Shown: positions 16,551 to 25,594 of the stretch, in pieces | Layout of the letters: the number at the start of each line of letters is the position of its first letter | Position numbering within the stretch: position 1 is the stretch's first letter | Assembly (NCBI GenBank): GCA_017656345.1 | Contig: JACDNZ010000014.1 | Location: forward strand, 1 to 51,857 | DNA length: 51,857 nucleotides | Reading direction: 5' to 3' | From: Thermosipho sp. (in: thermotogales) | GTDB lineage: Bacteria; Thermotogota; Thermotogae; Thermotogales; Fervidobacteriaceae | The notes under the pieces: generated by a model | The model's database searches: none | Told to the model about the DNA's origin: nothing | What the model saw: only the letters and a program-made list of their open reading frames with translations | Made by a program: the position numbers and the translations under genes

Positions 16551-18318
16551 AATTGATGAGCTTGTTAGTGATTTACAAAAATTAGAATATAGAGGGTATG
16601 ATTCAGCAGGAATAGCTTACATAGAAAATGGTAGGATTAGTATAACTAAGACACTGGGTAGGATTCAGAATTTAAAGGAAAAGATAAAACCTGTTACCTC
16701 ACTTGCGGGTATTGCACACACCAGGTGGGCTACACATGGCGTACCTAATGATATAAATGCACATCCACATACTGATTGTACCGGTAAAATAGCGCTTGTT
16801 CATAACGGGATAATAGAAAATTATGTTGAATTAAAAGAATTTCTACTTGAAAGAGGTCACAAGTTTATATCTGACACAGATACTGAAGTAATTGCACACC
16901 TTATTGAGGAAAATTATGAAGGAGACCTTTACAGAGCCGTATTAAAAACTGTAAAACAGTTAAATGGTGCGTATGCAATAGCTGTGATGCATTCAGATCA
17001 TCCGGATATACTTGTTGCGGCGAGAAAAGGAAGCCCTCTGGTATTAGGTAAAGCTGAAGATAAAGTTATATTGGCTTCAGATGTGACTCCAATAATAAAA
17101 TATACGAAAGATGTTGTATTTTTAGAAGAAGGAGATATTGCAATTTTAAAGGAGCGCGAGTATAAAATTACGGATTCAAATGGAAATTTAGTTGTTAGAA
17201 AGGTATATCACATTAATTGGGATGAAGCGGCAGCTGAAAAGTCAGGATATAAACATTTTATGATAAAGGAAATAAAAGAAGAGCCTGAAGCTATTGAAAA
17301 TGCACTTGTTGGAAGAATTACCCAGGAAGGACCTGTTTTAAATGAATTGAAAGAATTTGATTTAGAAAATATCGAAAAAATAAAACTTGTTGCATGTGGT
17401 ACAAGTTATCATGCAGCATTGGTGTTTAAGTATTTTGTAGAGAAACATTCAGATATTGATATAGAAGTTGATGTAGCATCTGAATTTAGATATAGAAATG
17501 TTCATGTCGATGATAAAACCCTTGTGATTGCAATTTCTCAATCAGGCGAGACTGCAGATACGCTTGAATCTGTAAGAATCGTTAAGAAAAAGGGTGCCAA
17601 AGTAGTTGCTATTTCAAATGTTGTAGGTTCAACAATTACAAGGGAAAGTGATGTAACAGTATATATGAATGCAGGGCCTGAAATTGGAGTTGCAGCAACA
17701 AAAACGTATGTAAATCAGCTTGTTGTATTATATATACTGGGTATGAGTCTTTTAAAAAGGAGAAATATATGGAATGAAGAACTGGAGAATGATTATAAAT
17801 TTTTAAAAGAATCTCCTAAATTGTTTAGAAAATTACTTGAAAGCTTAGATATAGATGAACTTGCTTCATATTACAAAAATTACAATCACTTTATGTATAT
17901 TGGAAGAGGTATTAATTATCCCACAGCTCTTGAGGGCGCATTAAAGTTAAAGGAAATTAGTTATATCAATGCAACTGCATATCCTGCTGGTGAATTAAAA
18001 CACGGCCCAATTGCTTTGCTGGATCCAACATTTCCAGTATTTGCAATTGCCCCACAGGGGTATTTATATGAGAAGATTAAAAGTAACATAGAAGAGTCAA
18101 AGGCTAGAAAAGCAAGAATTATTGCTGTTACTAATGAGGGAAATGAAGGCCTTTCTAAAATTGTTGATGATGTAATTTATGTTCCAAGTGCTCCAGATGA
18201 TATGTATCCTTTAATTATGTCACCGATTATTCAAATATTTGCTTATCTCATTTCTGATATGAGAGGATACGATCCCGATAAACCGAGAAATCTTGCAAAA
18301 AGTGTTACTGTAGAATAA
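16513..18318 (+). CDS. glmS: glucosamine--fructose-6-phosphate aminotransferase
   Basis: A 601-residue enzyme making GlcN-6-P from Fru-6-P and Gln. Cys2 (MCGIVGIVG) is the glutaminase nucleophile, followed by HTRWATHG and the EYRGYDSAG motif. Two SIS domains follow, with ISQSGETADT and the C-terminal DKPRNLAKSVTVE. It starts 38 bases inside plsX behind GGGAGG, and the start is fixed by the catalytic Cys. It supplies amino sugar for the wall genes in this window and runs opposite to the deaminase proposed for 50371-51402. Confidence 0.97.
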   Translation: MCGIVGIVGAEFKIDELVSDLQKLEYRGYDSAGIAYIENGRISITKTLGRIQNLKEKIKPVTSLAGIAHTRWATHGVPNDINAHPHTDCTGKIALVHNGIIENYVELKEFLLERGHKFISDTDTEVIAHLIEENYEGDLYRAVLKTVKQLNGAYAIAVMHSDHPDILVAARKGSPLVLGKAEDKVILASDVTPIIKYTKDVVFLEEGDIAILKEREYKITDSNGNLVVRKVYHINWDEAAAEKSGYKHFMIKEIKEEPEAIENALVGRITQEGPVLNELKEFDLENIEKIKLVACGTSYHAALVFKYFVEKHSDIDIEVDVASEFRYRNVHVDDKTLVIAISQSGETADTLESVRIVKKKGAKVVAISNVVGSTITRESDVTVYMNAGPEIGVAATKTYVNQLVVLYILGMSLLKRRNIWNEELENDYKFLKESPKLFRKLLESLDIDELASYYKNYNHFMYIGRGINYPTALEGALKLKEISYINATAYPAGELKHGPIALLDPTFPVFAIAPQGYLYEKIKSNIEESKARKARIIAVTNEGNEGLSKIVDDVIYVPSAPDDMYPLIMSPIIQIFAYLISDMRGYDPDKPRNLAKSVTVE

Positions 18319-18340
18319 AAAACTGAAAATTTATATAAAA

Positions 18341-18386
18341 AAATAAAAACCCCACTTGATATAAAAGTGGGGGTTATTTTTATTTC
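18341..18386. terminator. bidirectional Rho-independent terminator
   Basis: The stem CCCCACTT (18350-18357) pairs with AAGTGGGG (18365-18372). There is a T-rich tail on the plus strand and an A-rich 5' flank that gives a T-run on the minus strand. It separates glmS from the convergent cofactor locus. Confidence 0.85.
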
Positions 18387-18394
18387 AGAAAAGA

Positions 18395-18874
18395 TTATTT
18401 TACACAATTGGTACTTGAACCGTTTATTTTTTCAATTGCATAGGGAATTACGGGTAACAAAACATTGAGATTTTCTTTTACTGCTTTGGGGCTTCCGGGT
18501 AAATTTATAATTAAAGTTTTATTTGAAACTCCAACTATTGCTCTCAATAACATTCCATATGGAGTATGTTTTAAAGCTTCAATTATCATGGCTATCTCCG
18601 TACCATAAATTCTTCTTTCAATTACTTTTAGAGTAGCTTCTGGGGGAACATCTCTGGGAGTTAGTCCCGTCCCACCAGTTGTTATAACGACCTCTACGTC
18701 TTTTTCAACTAAATTTTTCAATTCTTTTTCTATTAATTTTTTATCATCAGGTAAAATTTTATAATCTATTAACTTTCCATTTATTTTTTTATTAATTCCT
18801 GGATGACTTTTCCACTTATATCTTCTTTCACCTCTTGATGCTTTATCACTTAATGTTAATACAAAGTATTTTAT
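18395..18874 (-). pseudogene. mogA: mogA-type molybdopterin adenylyltransferase pseudogene
   Basis: The translation from 18874 is a MogA/MoaB-fold protein (LTLSDKASRGER, then TTGGTGLTPRDVPPEAT, then LPGSPKAVKENL). The expected start codon reads ATA (18874-18872) behind AAAGGAGTG. Between SRGER and NGKLIDY the frame is scrambled: shifting the frame restores EDISGKVIQELIKK, so a two-base deletion and a one-A loss in an A-run have occurred. The two shifts compensate, leaving an open frame with a nonsense segment in the middle. An ATG inside (18721) would give only the C-terminal two thirds. A functional product is unlikely. Confidence 0.85.
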
Positions 18875-19107
18875 CTTTTTTCACTCCTTTTATATTCACC
18901 GCTTTTCCCGCCAGATTTTTCAAGTAAGTAGATTTCTGTAATTTCCATATCTTTGTCTATTGATTTTCACATATCGTAAATTGTTAATGCAGCAATATTT
19001 ACAGCAGTTAAGGCTTCCATTTCTACACCTGTTTGTGAATGAGTTTTTGTTGTTGAGAAAATTTCGATATTATCTTCGATTACTTTGAATTCTATTTCGA
19101 TTTTTTT
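18871..19107 (-). pseudogene. moaC: moaC remnant (3' half, with internal stop)
   Basis: The C-terminal half of cyclic pyranopterin monophosphate synthase Moa[19 protein letters not shown], then [21 protein letters not shown], then a stop TGA at 18969-18967 where the family has Cys, then KSIDKDMEITEIYLLEKSGG in the same frame to TAA at 18871. The 5' half of the gene is missing and the remnant runs in frame from the truncated wtpA. The final TAA overlaps the inferred mogA start (ATAA). The upstream limit is approximate. Confidence 0.85.
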
Positions 19108-19630
19108 GAGAATAAATTTATTTTTTGCAGTTGTAAAGTTTTCATAAAGGTTATTTGAAGAATAAAAATCTTGTATCAGTTTAATTACCATTAATGTTCT
19201 ATAACCAGCGGGATCTAAATCCGGGTTAGAATGGCCAAAAATACCCCCTTTTTTAAAGATTATCTTATACCAGCTATTTTCATTTATAACATTACTGAAT
19301 TTTGACTTATTTGTGTAGGCTAAAACTATACTATTATTGGAAAATATTACGTTGAAATTAGCGTATTTGTCGTATAAAAATTCGGGGATAATTGTATAAT
19401 CAGCTACGAAAGCTAAATCGGAAATCTGATTCAGATCTGTTATTTTTCTTGCAACTACTAAGCTCCCCGCAGCTATTAGTTTAACATTTATATTTGGATG
19501 TTCTTTTTCAAAAGATTTGGAATTTTCTTTCAAGAGATTTGTTAATACCAGCATGAAAAATTATTAAATCTTCTGTATAAACGTATGTTGAAAGAATTAA
19601 AAGTGATATTATTAGAAAAACTTTCTTTAT
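19108..19630 (-). pseudogene. wtpA: wtpA tungstate/molybdate-binding protein, truncated and frameshifted
   Basis: The translation from ATA at 19630 gives a signal peptide (KKVFLIISLLILSTYVYTED) followed by LIIFHAG, then a frameshift near 19575-19585; the next frame continues as [35 protein letters not shown] and [12 protein letters not shown], characteristic of WtpA/ModA-type binding proteins. The C-terminal third is gone and the frame joins moaC at about 19107. The inferred start is ATA instead of ATG; with ATG it would form an ATGA overlap with the preceding gene's stop. The ribosome binding site GGTGGAG is rather distant (about 14 bases). Confidence 0.85.
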
Positions 19631-20042
19631 GGTGTTTTTTTATCTCTCCACCTTTTAAAATCTTTAAGAATATTCCTTCAAGAGGCATGATACATTTTCC
19701 AATTTTTTGAGAAATAGCACAAGATATATGACATTTTTTCAATCTGGGTAATTTCGAGTAATGTATTTCCAATTCGGACTTTTGTACCTACTGGAAATTT
19801 ATGTATTTCTCCATCTTTTATTGTGATATTTTCAGCAAAATCACCATATTTTATTTCAAATCTATATTTTTTCATTTTTTCAATACTTTTAGTTGAAAGT
19901 ATTGATATTTGTCTTGGCCGATTACCAGCGTGTGCATCTCCTATAATACCCCAATTTTCTTTTAAAATAGCTTTTTCAACAGGTTTTTAGTTAGTCCCTT
20001 TTTTTCAGATATGTTTATAGAAACTATATAGCTTTTAAGCAA
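19627..20042 (-). pseudogene. MOSC-domain protein pseudogene
   Basis: A small stand-alone MOSC-domain protein of the molybdopterin pathway. It starts at TTG 20042 behind GGAGGGA and reads YIVSINISEKKG. The frame breaks in an A-run near 19985, resumes as PVEKAILKENWGIIGDAHAG, RQISILS, GDFAENITIKDG and VGTKVRIGNTLLEITQI, breaks again near 19735, and resumes as CHISCAIS, MPLEGIFLKILKGGEIKK. A third one-A loss near the end is likely. The intact ancestor would end overlapping the wtpA start. Confidence 0.8.
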
Positions 20043-20083
20043 TGTGCTCCCTCCGGGATTTAAGGATTCTTGGTTAATTATTA

Positions 20084-20092
20084 GTTATATCA
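20084..20092 (-). promoter_or_regulatory. possible relic promoter of the MOSC-wtpA-moaC-mogA operon
   Basis: The minus strand reads TGATATAAC, an extended -10 with one mismatch, about 45 bases before the MOSC start. A divergent TATAAT at 20143-20148 faces moeA. Confidence 0.35.
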
Positions 20093-20202
20093 TTTTTCAG
20101 TTTTTTAAAAATAGACAGTATTTTTGTTGAAGGTGGTTGTTGTATAATAAATTAAAATATTTGTCTATTATACAAAAAGTTAAACAAATGGGAGGTTATA
20201 AA

Positions 20203-21393
20203 ATAAAAAAAAGATTCCAAGTGTTTGTTCCTAGAATGGAAGTGTACAGTAATTACTTTGAAAAATTAGAAATAAGGACGAAAGTTATAGAAATAAATAC
20301 AGAAGATATCTACTCTCCTGAAGATTTACCGGGATTTAATAAATCTACTATTGATGGGTATGCTGTTCATTCAAAAGATACATTAGATGCAAATAAGGAC
20401 AATCCAGTGGTGTTAAAAATAGTCGGAGAAGTATTTATGGGGAAAAATACAATAGAAAAATAAAACCTGGTGAATGTGTCAAAATACCAACGGGAGGGAT
20501 ATTGCCTGAAGGTGCAGATGGTTGTGTAATGATCGAAGATAGAAGATACTAGAGAATTTGACGGAAAGGTCGAGATATTTAAATCTATCAAGCAAGGTGA
20601 AAATGTTTTAAAGAAAGATGAAGATGTGAAGAAAGATAGTGTGGTGATTAAAAAAGGGGAAACGATAAATGTAGGACATATACACAACTTAATGAGCTTG
20701 GGTATTACAAAAATTAAGGTTTTTAGAAAACCAACTGTTTGTGTCATTCCAACTGGTGATGAAGTTGTTGAACTGACACAAAAGAGAGAAAAAACTCAAA
20801 TTAGAGATGGTAATTCGTACGCATTGATGGCTTGGTTAAAGAAACAGGGTTATGAAGTAAAAAAATATAGAATAATTAAAGATAATCCTGAAGAATTTAA
20901 AAAAGCAGTAAAATGGGGTCTTGAAAATGGTGAAGCTCTTTAGGAGCAAAGAATTATTCATTATCTACAATAGAATATTTTGGGGAAGTTTTGTTTGGCG
21001 GTGTTAAAGTAAAGCCTGGAAAACCGGTTATATTTGGTAAAACAGATAAAAAAGTAATGCTAGGATTACCAGGAAATCCAACGTTATTTATTGTTAGCTC
21101 ATATTTTTTCTTATTTCCAATATTGAAAAAGATTTCTGGACACAATGATTTTTTACCGAAATTAACGTGCTATGTTGAGATCATGGCTAATGTATCAAAT
21201 ACATTGGAAAGGGAAAGGTTTATATTTGTAAAATTAGAAGAAAAAGAAGGTAAAATTTTGGCTTATCCAATTCTGGGGTGAATCAGGGATAGCTTCACCA
21301 ATCAGAATTGCAGATGGAGTTATTAGAATTCTACTTGGGAAGGAGAATTTGCGTATAGGTGAAATATGTGAGTTTTATTCATGGAAATATTGA
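20203..21393 (+). pseudogene. moeA: moeA molybdopterin molybdenumtransferase pseudogene
   Basis: A MoeA-type protein broken at least four times. The inferred start is ATA at 20203, six bases after GGAGGT. The first frame (FQVFVPRMEVYSNYFEKLE, LPGFNKSTIDGYAV) ends by a one-A loss near 20456-20460; KPGECVKIPTGG, LPEGADG and MIED follow. A 7-base tandem duplication GAAGATA (20535-20548) shifts the frame; the longest piece (EFDGKVEIF to ENGEAL) ends at TAG 20941, where a stretch around the LISGGSS motif is deleted; KPGKPVIFGKT and MLGLPGNP follow; an extra G near 21274 shifts the final IASPIRIADG. It is divergent from the MOSC-mogA series. Confidence 0.88.
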
Positions 21394-21434
21394 AAAAGGC
21401 CTGAATTTGGCTTTTTAATTTAGGTGGGGTAATA

Positions 21435-21476
21435 TGATAAAATTAAAATGTAACATTAAAGTTACATTTTAATTTT
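21435..21476 (+). promoter_or_regulatory. extended -10 overlapped by a 16-bp perfect inverted repeat
   Basis: TGATAAAAT (21435-21443) is an extended -10. From 21439 to 21476 there is a perfect 16-bp inverted repeat, AAAATTAAAATGTAAC, six-base spacer ATTAAA, then GTTACATTTTAATTTT, just before the binding-protein gene. Because the repeat starts inside the -10 and covers the expected transcription start, it may be a repressor operator with core TGTAAC-N6-GTTACA. As RNA it would also form a hairpin followed by T-rich sequence, so a terminator for the moeA relic is the alternative. Confidence 0.55.
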
Positions 21477-21504
21477 TTCTTTCATTAAAAGGGGAGGGAT
21501 AGCT

Positions 21505-22254
21505 ATGAAGAAATGGGTCGCTGTTTTTTTGGCACTGGTTATTGTGGGAGTGATTTTTTCCGGTACTCTTGCAGAAATAAAAGAAAGAGGAAAACTTATA
21601 GTTGGAACTGAACCAACTTTTCCACCATTTGAATATGTAAATGAGAATAACGAGATTGTAGGATTTGATATCGACATAGCCCAAAAAATAGCTGATGAAC
21701 TTGGTGTAGAGCTCGAAATATTAAACTTACCATTTGATTCACTAATTCCTGCGTTGATTTCAGATAAAATTGATCTTATAGTTGCAGGAATGACAATCAC
21801 GGAAGAAAGGGCAAAGGTTATTGATTTTTCAATCCCATATTTCAATGCTAATCAGGCTATAGTTGTTAGAGATGGAGAACCTTTCATGCCTCAAACGTTA
21901 GGAGATTTAAAAGGCAAAAAAGTAGCTGTTCAACTGGGTACAACCGGTGATCTTGTTGTTTCAGATATTAGTGGAGTAACAATTACAAGATTTCAGAAGT
22001 TTACTGATGCTTTCCTGGAATTGCAAAACAAAAGAGTAGATGCTGTTGTACTGGATGAAGCAGTTGCAAATGCATATGTAAAGACATTCCCTAAGTTTAT
22101 TGTAGCTGCTGTAATTGATACTGGCGAAAAGTACGGAATAGGAGTCAAAAAAGGTAATGAAGAATTGTTAGAATTTGTAAATACTGTAATTTCAAATATG
22201 TTTAAGAGTCCATACGATTTACTCGTTGAAAAGTGGTTTGAAGAAACTAAATAA
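21505..22254 (+). CDS. polar amino-acid ABC transporter, substrate-binding protein
   Basis: A 249-residue periplasmic binding protein of SBP family 3. Residues 1-22 are a cleavable signal peptide (no lipobox), followed by the family 3 signature RGKLIVGTEPTFPPFEYV, GFDIDIAQKIA, and MTITEERAKVIDFSIPYF. It belongs with the permease and ATPase that follow. Exact substrate (for example Arg, Gln, Cys) cannot be read from the sequence. A strong hairpin separates it from the permease, which probably keeps its expression higher. Confidence 0.93.
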   Translation: MKKWVAVFLALVIVGVIFSGTLAEIKERGKLIVGTEPTFPPFEYVNENNEIVGFDIDIAQKIADELGVELEILNLPFDSLIPALISDKIDLIVAGMTITEERAKVIDFSIPYFNANQAIVVRDGEPFMPQTLGDLKGKKVAVQLGTTGDLVVSDISGVTITRFQKFTDAFLELQNKRVDAVVLDEAVANAYVKTFPKFIVAAVIDTGEKYGIGVKKGNEELLEFVNTVISNMFKSPYDLLVEKWFEETK

Positions 22255-22283
22255 AAACAGGCAGCCAGGCTGCCTGTTTTTTG
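22255..22283 (+). terminator. intercistronic terminator-like hairpin after the binding-protein gene
   Basis: An 11-bp stem, AAACAGGCAGC with GCTGCCTGTTT, a CAG loop and a T6 tail start directly after the stop codon and lie 22 bases before the permease start. It is likely a partial terminator or mRNA-stabilising stem. Confidence 0.85.
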
Positions 22284-22304
22284 TTAAGGGAGGAGATGTA
22301 TCAT

Positions 22305-22955
22305 ATGGAGGCAATATCGGTTGTATTTGAAAATCTTCCTTTTCTTTTAATGGGAGCTTTGGATACTTTAAAACTTACATCTTTTTCGGTTTTAATTGGA
22401 CTTGTTTTGGGGACTTTAATAGGTATGGGAAGACTCTCAAAAATAAAAGTAATAAATGTACCTTCTACAGTTTATGTAGAGTTTTTGCGTGGTACACCAT
22501 TATTAGTGCAGATATCAATTGTTTATTTTGGTCTCCCACAGCTTGGAATACAACTTCAAGCCTATCCTGCAGCAATTGTTGCTCTCGGATTGAACAGTGG
22601 GGCATATATTGCAGAGATTGTAAGGGCCGGGATTCAATCAATTCCCAAAGGTCAGTATGAAGCTGCAAGATCGTTGGGACTCACCCATTGGCAAACTATG
22701 AGATATATAATTCTACCGCAGGCATTTAAAAATATTTTGCCGGCTTTGGGTAACGAATTTATTACACTTACAAAAGATAGCTCACTTGCTTCTGTAATAG
22801 GTGTTACTGAACTTATGCGAAGAGGTCAGTTTGTTATTACAAGGACGTTTCAGACTTTTTCAATTTATTTTGGAATAGCTTTGATTTACTTTTTGATGAC
22901 TTTTACTATTTCAAGACTTGTAAGGTATGTTGAAAAAAGGATGGCGGTAGCATGA
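22305..22955 (+). CDS. polar amino-acid ABC transporter, permease
   Basis: A 216-residue HisM/GlnP-type inner-membrane permease with about five membrane segments and the EAA loop [32 protein letters not shown] near residue 55 is typical of the family. The ATG at 22305 is used because GGGAGGAG (22288-22295) is at proper distance. It overlaps the ATPase gene by ATGA. Confidence 0.93.
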   Translation: MEAISVVFENLPFLLMGALDTLKLTSFSVLIGLVLGTLIGMGRLSKIKVINVPSTVYVEFLRGTPLLVQISIVYFGLPQLGIQLQAYPAAIVALGLNSGAYIAEIVRAGIQSIPKGQYEAARSLGLTHWQTMRYIILPQAFKNILPALGNEFITLTKDSSLASVIGVTELMRRGQFVITRTFQTFSIYFGIALIYFLMTFTISRLVRYVEKRMAVA

Positions 22956-23683
22956 GTAAAATACTTGAAGTTAAGAATCTGCATAAGAGTTTTGGAAATC
23001 TCAGAGTTTTGAATGGGTTAAACCTTGAAGTAGGGCAAGGTGAAACTATAGTTATTATTGGCCCAAGTGGTGGAGGGAAAAGCACTTTCCTGAGATGCAT
23101 CAATCATCTTGAGGAATACCAAAAAGGGGAGATAATATTTCTGGGAGAAAAGATAGATAAACATCATTCAAATTTAAATGAAATAAGAACAAAAATTGGT
23201 ATGGTGTTTCAACATTTCAATCTTTTCCCACATATGTCAGTATTGGAAAATCTTATACTTGCCCCGGTAAAAGTTAAAAAAATTTCAAAAGAAGAAGCAA
23301 TAGAAAAAGCAAAGGCAATGCTTAAAAAAGTTGGACTTCTTGAAAAAATTGATGCATATCCTGATAATTTATCTGGAGGTCAAAAACAAAGAGTTGCAAT
23401 AGCAAGGGCGTTGATGATGGAGCCAGTGTTGATGCTTTTTGATGAACCAACTTCTGCATTAGATCCAGAACTTGTGGGAGAAGTTCTTGAGGTTATGAAA
23501 GACCTTGCAAAATCAGGAATGACAATGATAGTTGTAACTCATGAAATGGGTTTTGCAAAGGAAGTCGCTGATAGAATAATATTTATTGATAAAGGAGTAG
23601 TTGTAGAAGAAGGTACCCCCGATGAGATAATGAAAAATCCAAAACATGAAAGAACCAGAAATTTCTTAAGACATATTTTATAA
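22952..23683 (+). CDS. polar amino-acid ABC transporter, ATP-binding protein
   Basis: A 243-residue GlnQ/HisP-type ATPase. Walker [10 protein letters not shown] (about 34-42), Q-loop [10 protein letters not shown], signature LSGGQKQR (about 138), Walker [14 protein letters not shown] and the switch His in VVTHEMGFA are all present. Last gene of the three-gene operon. Confidence 0.95.
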   Translation: MSKILEVKNLHKSFGNLRVLNGLNLEVGQGETIVIIGPSGGGKSTFLRCINHLEEYQKGEIIFLGEKIDKHHSNLNEIRTKIGMVFQHFNLFPHMSVLENLILAPVKVKKISKEEAIEKAKAMLKKVGLLEKIDAYPDNLSGGQKQRVAIARALMMEPVLMLFDEPTSALDPELVGEVLEVMKDLAKSGMTMIVVTHEMGFAKEVADRIIFIDKGVVVEEGTPDEIMKNPKHERTRNFLRHIL

Positions 23684-23685
23684 AT

Positions 23686-23713
23686 AAAGTCTGGCAAACT
23701 GCCAGACTTTTCA
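23686..23713 (+). terminator. Rho-independent terminator
   Basis: An 11-bp stem AAAGTCTGGCA/TGCCAGACTTT with an AAC loop and a short T tail, immediately after the ATPase gene. Confidence 0.8.
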
Positions 23714-23771
23714 TTAAGATAATGTAATAAAATATTTTTGTGAAATTATTTTTGGTAAAAATAAAAAGATG

Positions 23772-23807
23772 AAAGCAATAATAAACCCCCGATGTTATTC
23801 GGGGGTA
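23772..23807 (-). terminator. terminator of the sugar ABC operon
   Basis: The stem ACCCCCGA/TCGGGGGT at 23784-23805 is followed on the minus strand by TTTATTATTGC. It lies 25 bases after the last minus-strand gene. Confidence 0.75.
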
Positions 23808-23831
23808 TTGTTATATATTTAAATTCATTTA

Positions 23832-24641
23832 TTATCCCTTTACAGACCCAGCAAGGAGACCTCTTATAAAATATTTACCCAGGAAGAAGTAGACAAGCAG
23901 TGTGGGTAGAGCTGTTAAAAGTGCACCGGCCATTTGCACGTTCCATTCTACTACCTGACTTCCTGCAAGGTTTACGAGCGCAACAGTAACAGGTTGTTTC
24001 TCTGGACTGCTTGTAACAGTAACTGCAAATAGAAATTCATTCCATATATTTGTAAATTGCCATATTATTACCACAACAAATGCAGGTAATGAAATTGGAA
24101 ATAGTACTTTTGAATAGGTTTTGAAAAAGCCTGCACCATCTATATATGCAGCTTCAACCAGTTCATCAGGTACTTCACTATAATAATTTCTAAAGATAAG
24201 TGTTGTAATTGGGATACCATATACAACATGCACTAATATCAATCCAGAAATGGTTCCATATAGTTTTATGCTCTGGAGAAATCTGATCAATGGGAATAGT
24301 ATACTTTGATAGGGGATAAACATTCCAAATAAGATTATTGCAAATATTAGGTTTGCACTTTTAAATTTAATCTTTGAAAAAACATATCCATTTATCGAAC
24401 CGATTAGTGAAGAAATAATTGTTGCCGGGATTGTTAAATAAAAGCTATTTTTTAAGTTAGGTGCTAATTTTTTAAAAGCTTTAATAAAACCGCTTAATGA
24501 CCAATTTTTTGGTAATTTCCACATATCTGAAATACCAATTTCTTCCAGTGGTTTAAATGTAGTTGCAAGTAAAACGTATAAAGGAAGAATAATGTAAATC
24601 GACACAATTATTAAAAGTAGATATGTGAGTATTTTTTTCAT
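23832..24641 (-). CDS. sugar ABC transporter permease (MalG type)
   Basis: A 269-residue inner-membrane permease with six predicted segments and the EAA loop EAAYIDGAGFFKTYSKVLFPISLP (about 178-201). It is one half of a CUT1 sugar importer with the preceding gene (4-base overlap). The operon has no ATPase, so a shared MsmK/MalK-type ATPase encoded elsewhere is implied. Confidence 0.92.
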   Translation of the reverse strand: MKKILTYLLLIIVSIYIILPLYVLLATTFKPLEEIGISDMWKLPKNWSLSGFIKAFKKLAPNLKNSFYLTIPATIISSLIGSINGYVFSKIKFKSANLIFAIILFGMFIPYQSILFPLIRFLQSIKLYGTISGLILVHVVYGIPITTLIFRNYYSEVPDELVEAAYIDGAGFFKTYSKVLFPISLPAFVVVIIWQFTNIWNEFLFAVTVTSSPEKQPVTVALVNLAGSQVVEWNVQMAGALLTALPTLLVYFFLGKYFIRGLLAGSVKG

Positions 24642-25558
24642 CTTTTTCCACCTCTCAAACTGGTTACAAGGTAAGGTATGATTACCACAGCTACAAATAA
24701 AAGCATTATAATAGCTATTGCAGATCCCATAGCATATCTATTACTTCTGAAGGTAAGTTCGAACATGTAAATAGCTGGCACATCAGTGACGAAGTTTGGC
24801 CCACTTCCGGTCATTGCAAACACAAGGTCAAATATTTTTAAAGAAATGTGTCCAAGAATAATAAGTGCACTTAAAGTGATAGGAGTTAAAAGTGGCATTT
24901 TTATTTTCCAGAATATTTTCCACTCATTTGCACCATCAACTTTTGCGGCTTCTATTATGTCGTCTGGAATGCCTCTAAGTCCAGCTAAATACATTGCCAT
25001 GGTATATCCAGCGAGTTGCCAGGTTGCCGCAATTATAACCGGGATGAGAGCAACGTTAAAATGTCCAAGAGAATCGGTTGATGTGTACCATCCCCACATT
25101 AATTTTTCAAGTCCAAGTTTGGTAAACAAAAGATTTATACCTTGTGGGTTATTTGGTAGAGTACCTGGTGCGAAAATCCAGCTCCATACTGTTCCTGTGA
25201 CTACAAATGAGATTGCCATAGGAAAGAGGAACAAATTTTGAAAAATTCTTGAACCTTTTAATCCTTTGTCTACTAAAGTTGCCATTAATATCCCCAGCGC
25301 AATTGTTCCAAGCAAGAAAAAGATTGTAAAAAATAGGGTATTCCATAGATCAGTTTGGAATCTATAATCCTGAAATAATCTTTCATAGTTTCTAAAACCA
25401 ACAAATTTATATATCCCTCTTAAAAGGGATGAAAAGCTATTCCAATTTGAAAAAGAAACTCTCAAAGTCCAGGAAATAAAACCATATACAAAAATGGCGA
25501 TTGCAACAATTGAAGGAAATACAACCGTTATTCCAATTATTAGGTTTTTCTTTTTCAA
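24638..25558 (-). CDS. sugar ABC transporter permease (MalF type)
   Basis: A 306-residue permease with six predicted membrane segments and the EAA loop EAAKVDGANEWKIFWKIKMPLLTP. The TTG at 25558 is chosen: GGGGTGAG lies just upstream and it gives a MKKKN start before the first helix; an ATG at 25585 would extend it by nine residues over the ribosome binding site. A 12-bp hairpin stands between this gene and the binding-protein gene upstream. Confidence 0.9.
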   Translation of the reverse strand: MKKKNLIIGITVVFPSIVAIAIFVYGFISWTLRVSFSNWNSFSSLLRGIYKFVGFRNYERLFQDYRFQTDLWNTLFFTIFFLLGTIALGILMATLVDKGLKGSRIFQNLFLFPMAISFVVTGTVWSWIFAPGTLPNNPQGINLLFTKLGLEKLMWGWYTSTDSLGHFNVALIPVIIAATWQLAGYTMAMYLAGLRGIPDDIIEAAKVDGANEWKIFWKIKMPLLTPITLSALIILGHISLKIFDLVFAMTGSGPNFVTDVPAIYMFELTFRSNRYAMGSAIAIIMLLFVAVVIIPYLVTSLRGGKR

Positions 25559-25594
25559 AGTCTCACCCCTTGGATTGATAAGCATGCTATTAAT

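Noticed and set aside
18967-19554. A 195-codon open frame that looks like a single gene
   Set aside because: It is the fused relic of wtpA and moaC; its ATG lies inside the HAG motif of WtpA and neither half is complete.
19542-19875. Two overlapping minus-strand ORFs of 65 and 76 codons
   Set aside because: They are pieces of one MOSC-domain pseudogene in different frames.
20137-21281. Three separate plus-strand ORFs that could be called small moeA-like genes
   Set aside because: They are fragments of one moeA gene broken by frameshifts, a duplication and a deletion.
21439-21476. The perfect inverted repeat as an insertion-sequence terminal repeat
   Set aside because: No transposase lies nearby and both arms are adjacent, so it forms a local hairpin or operator rather than element ends.
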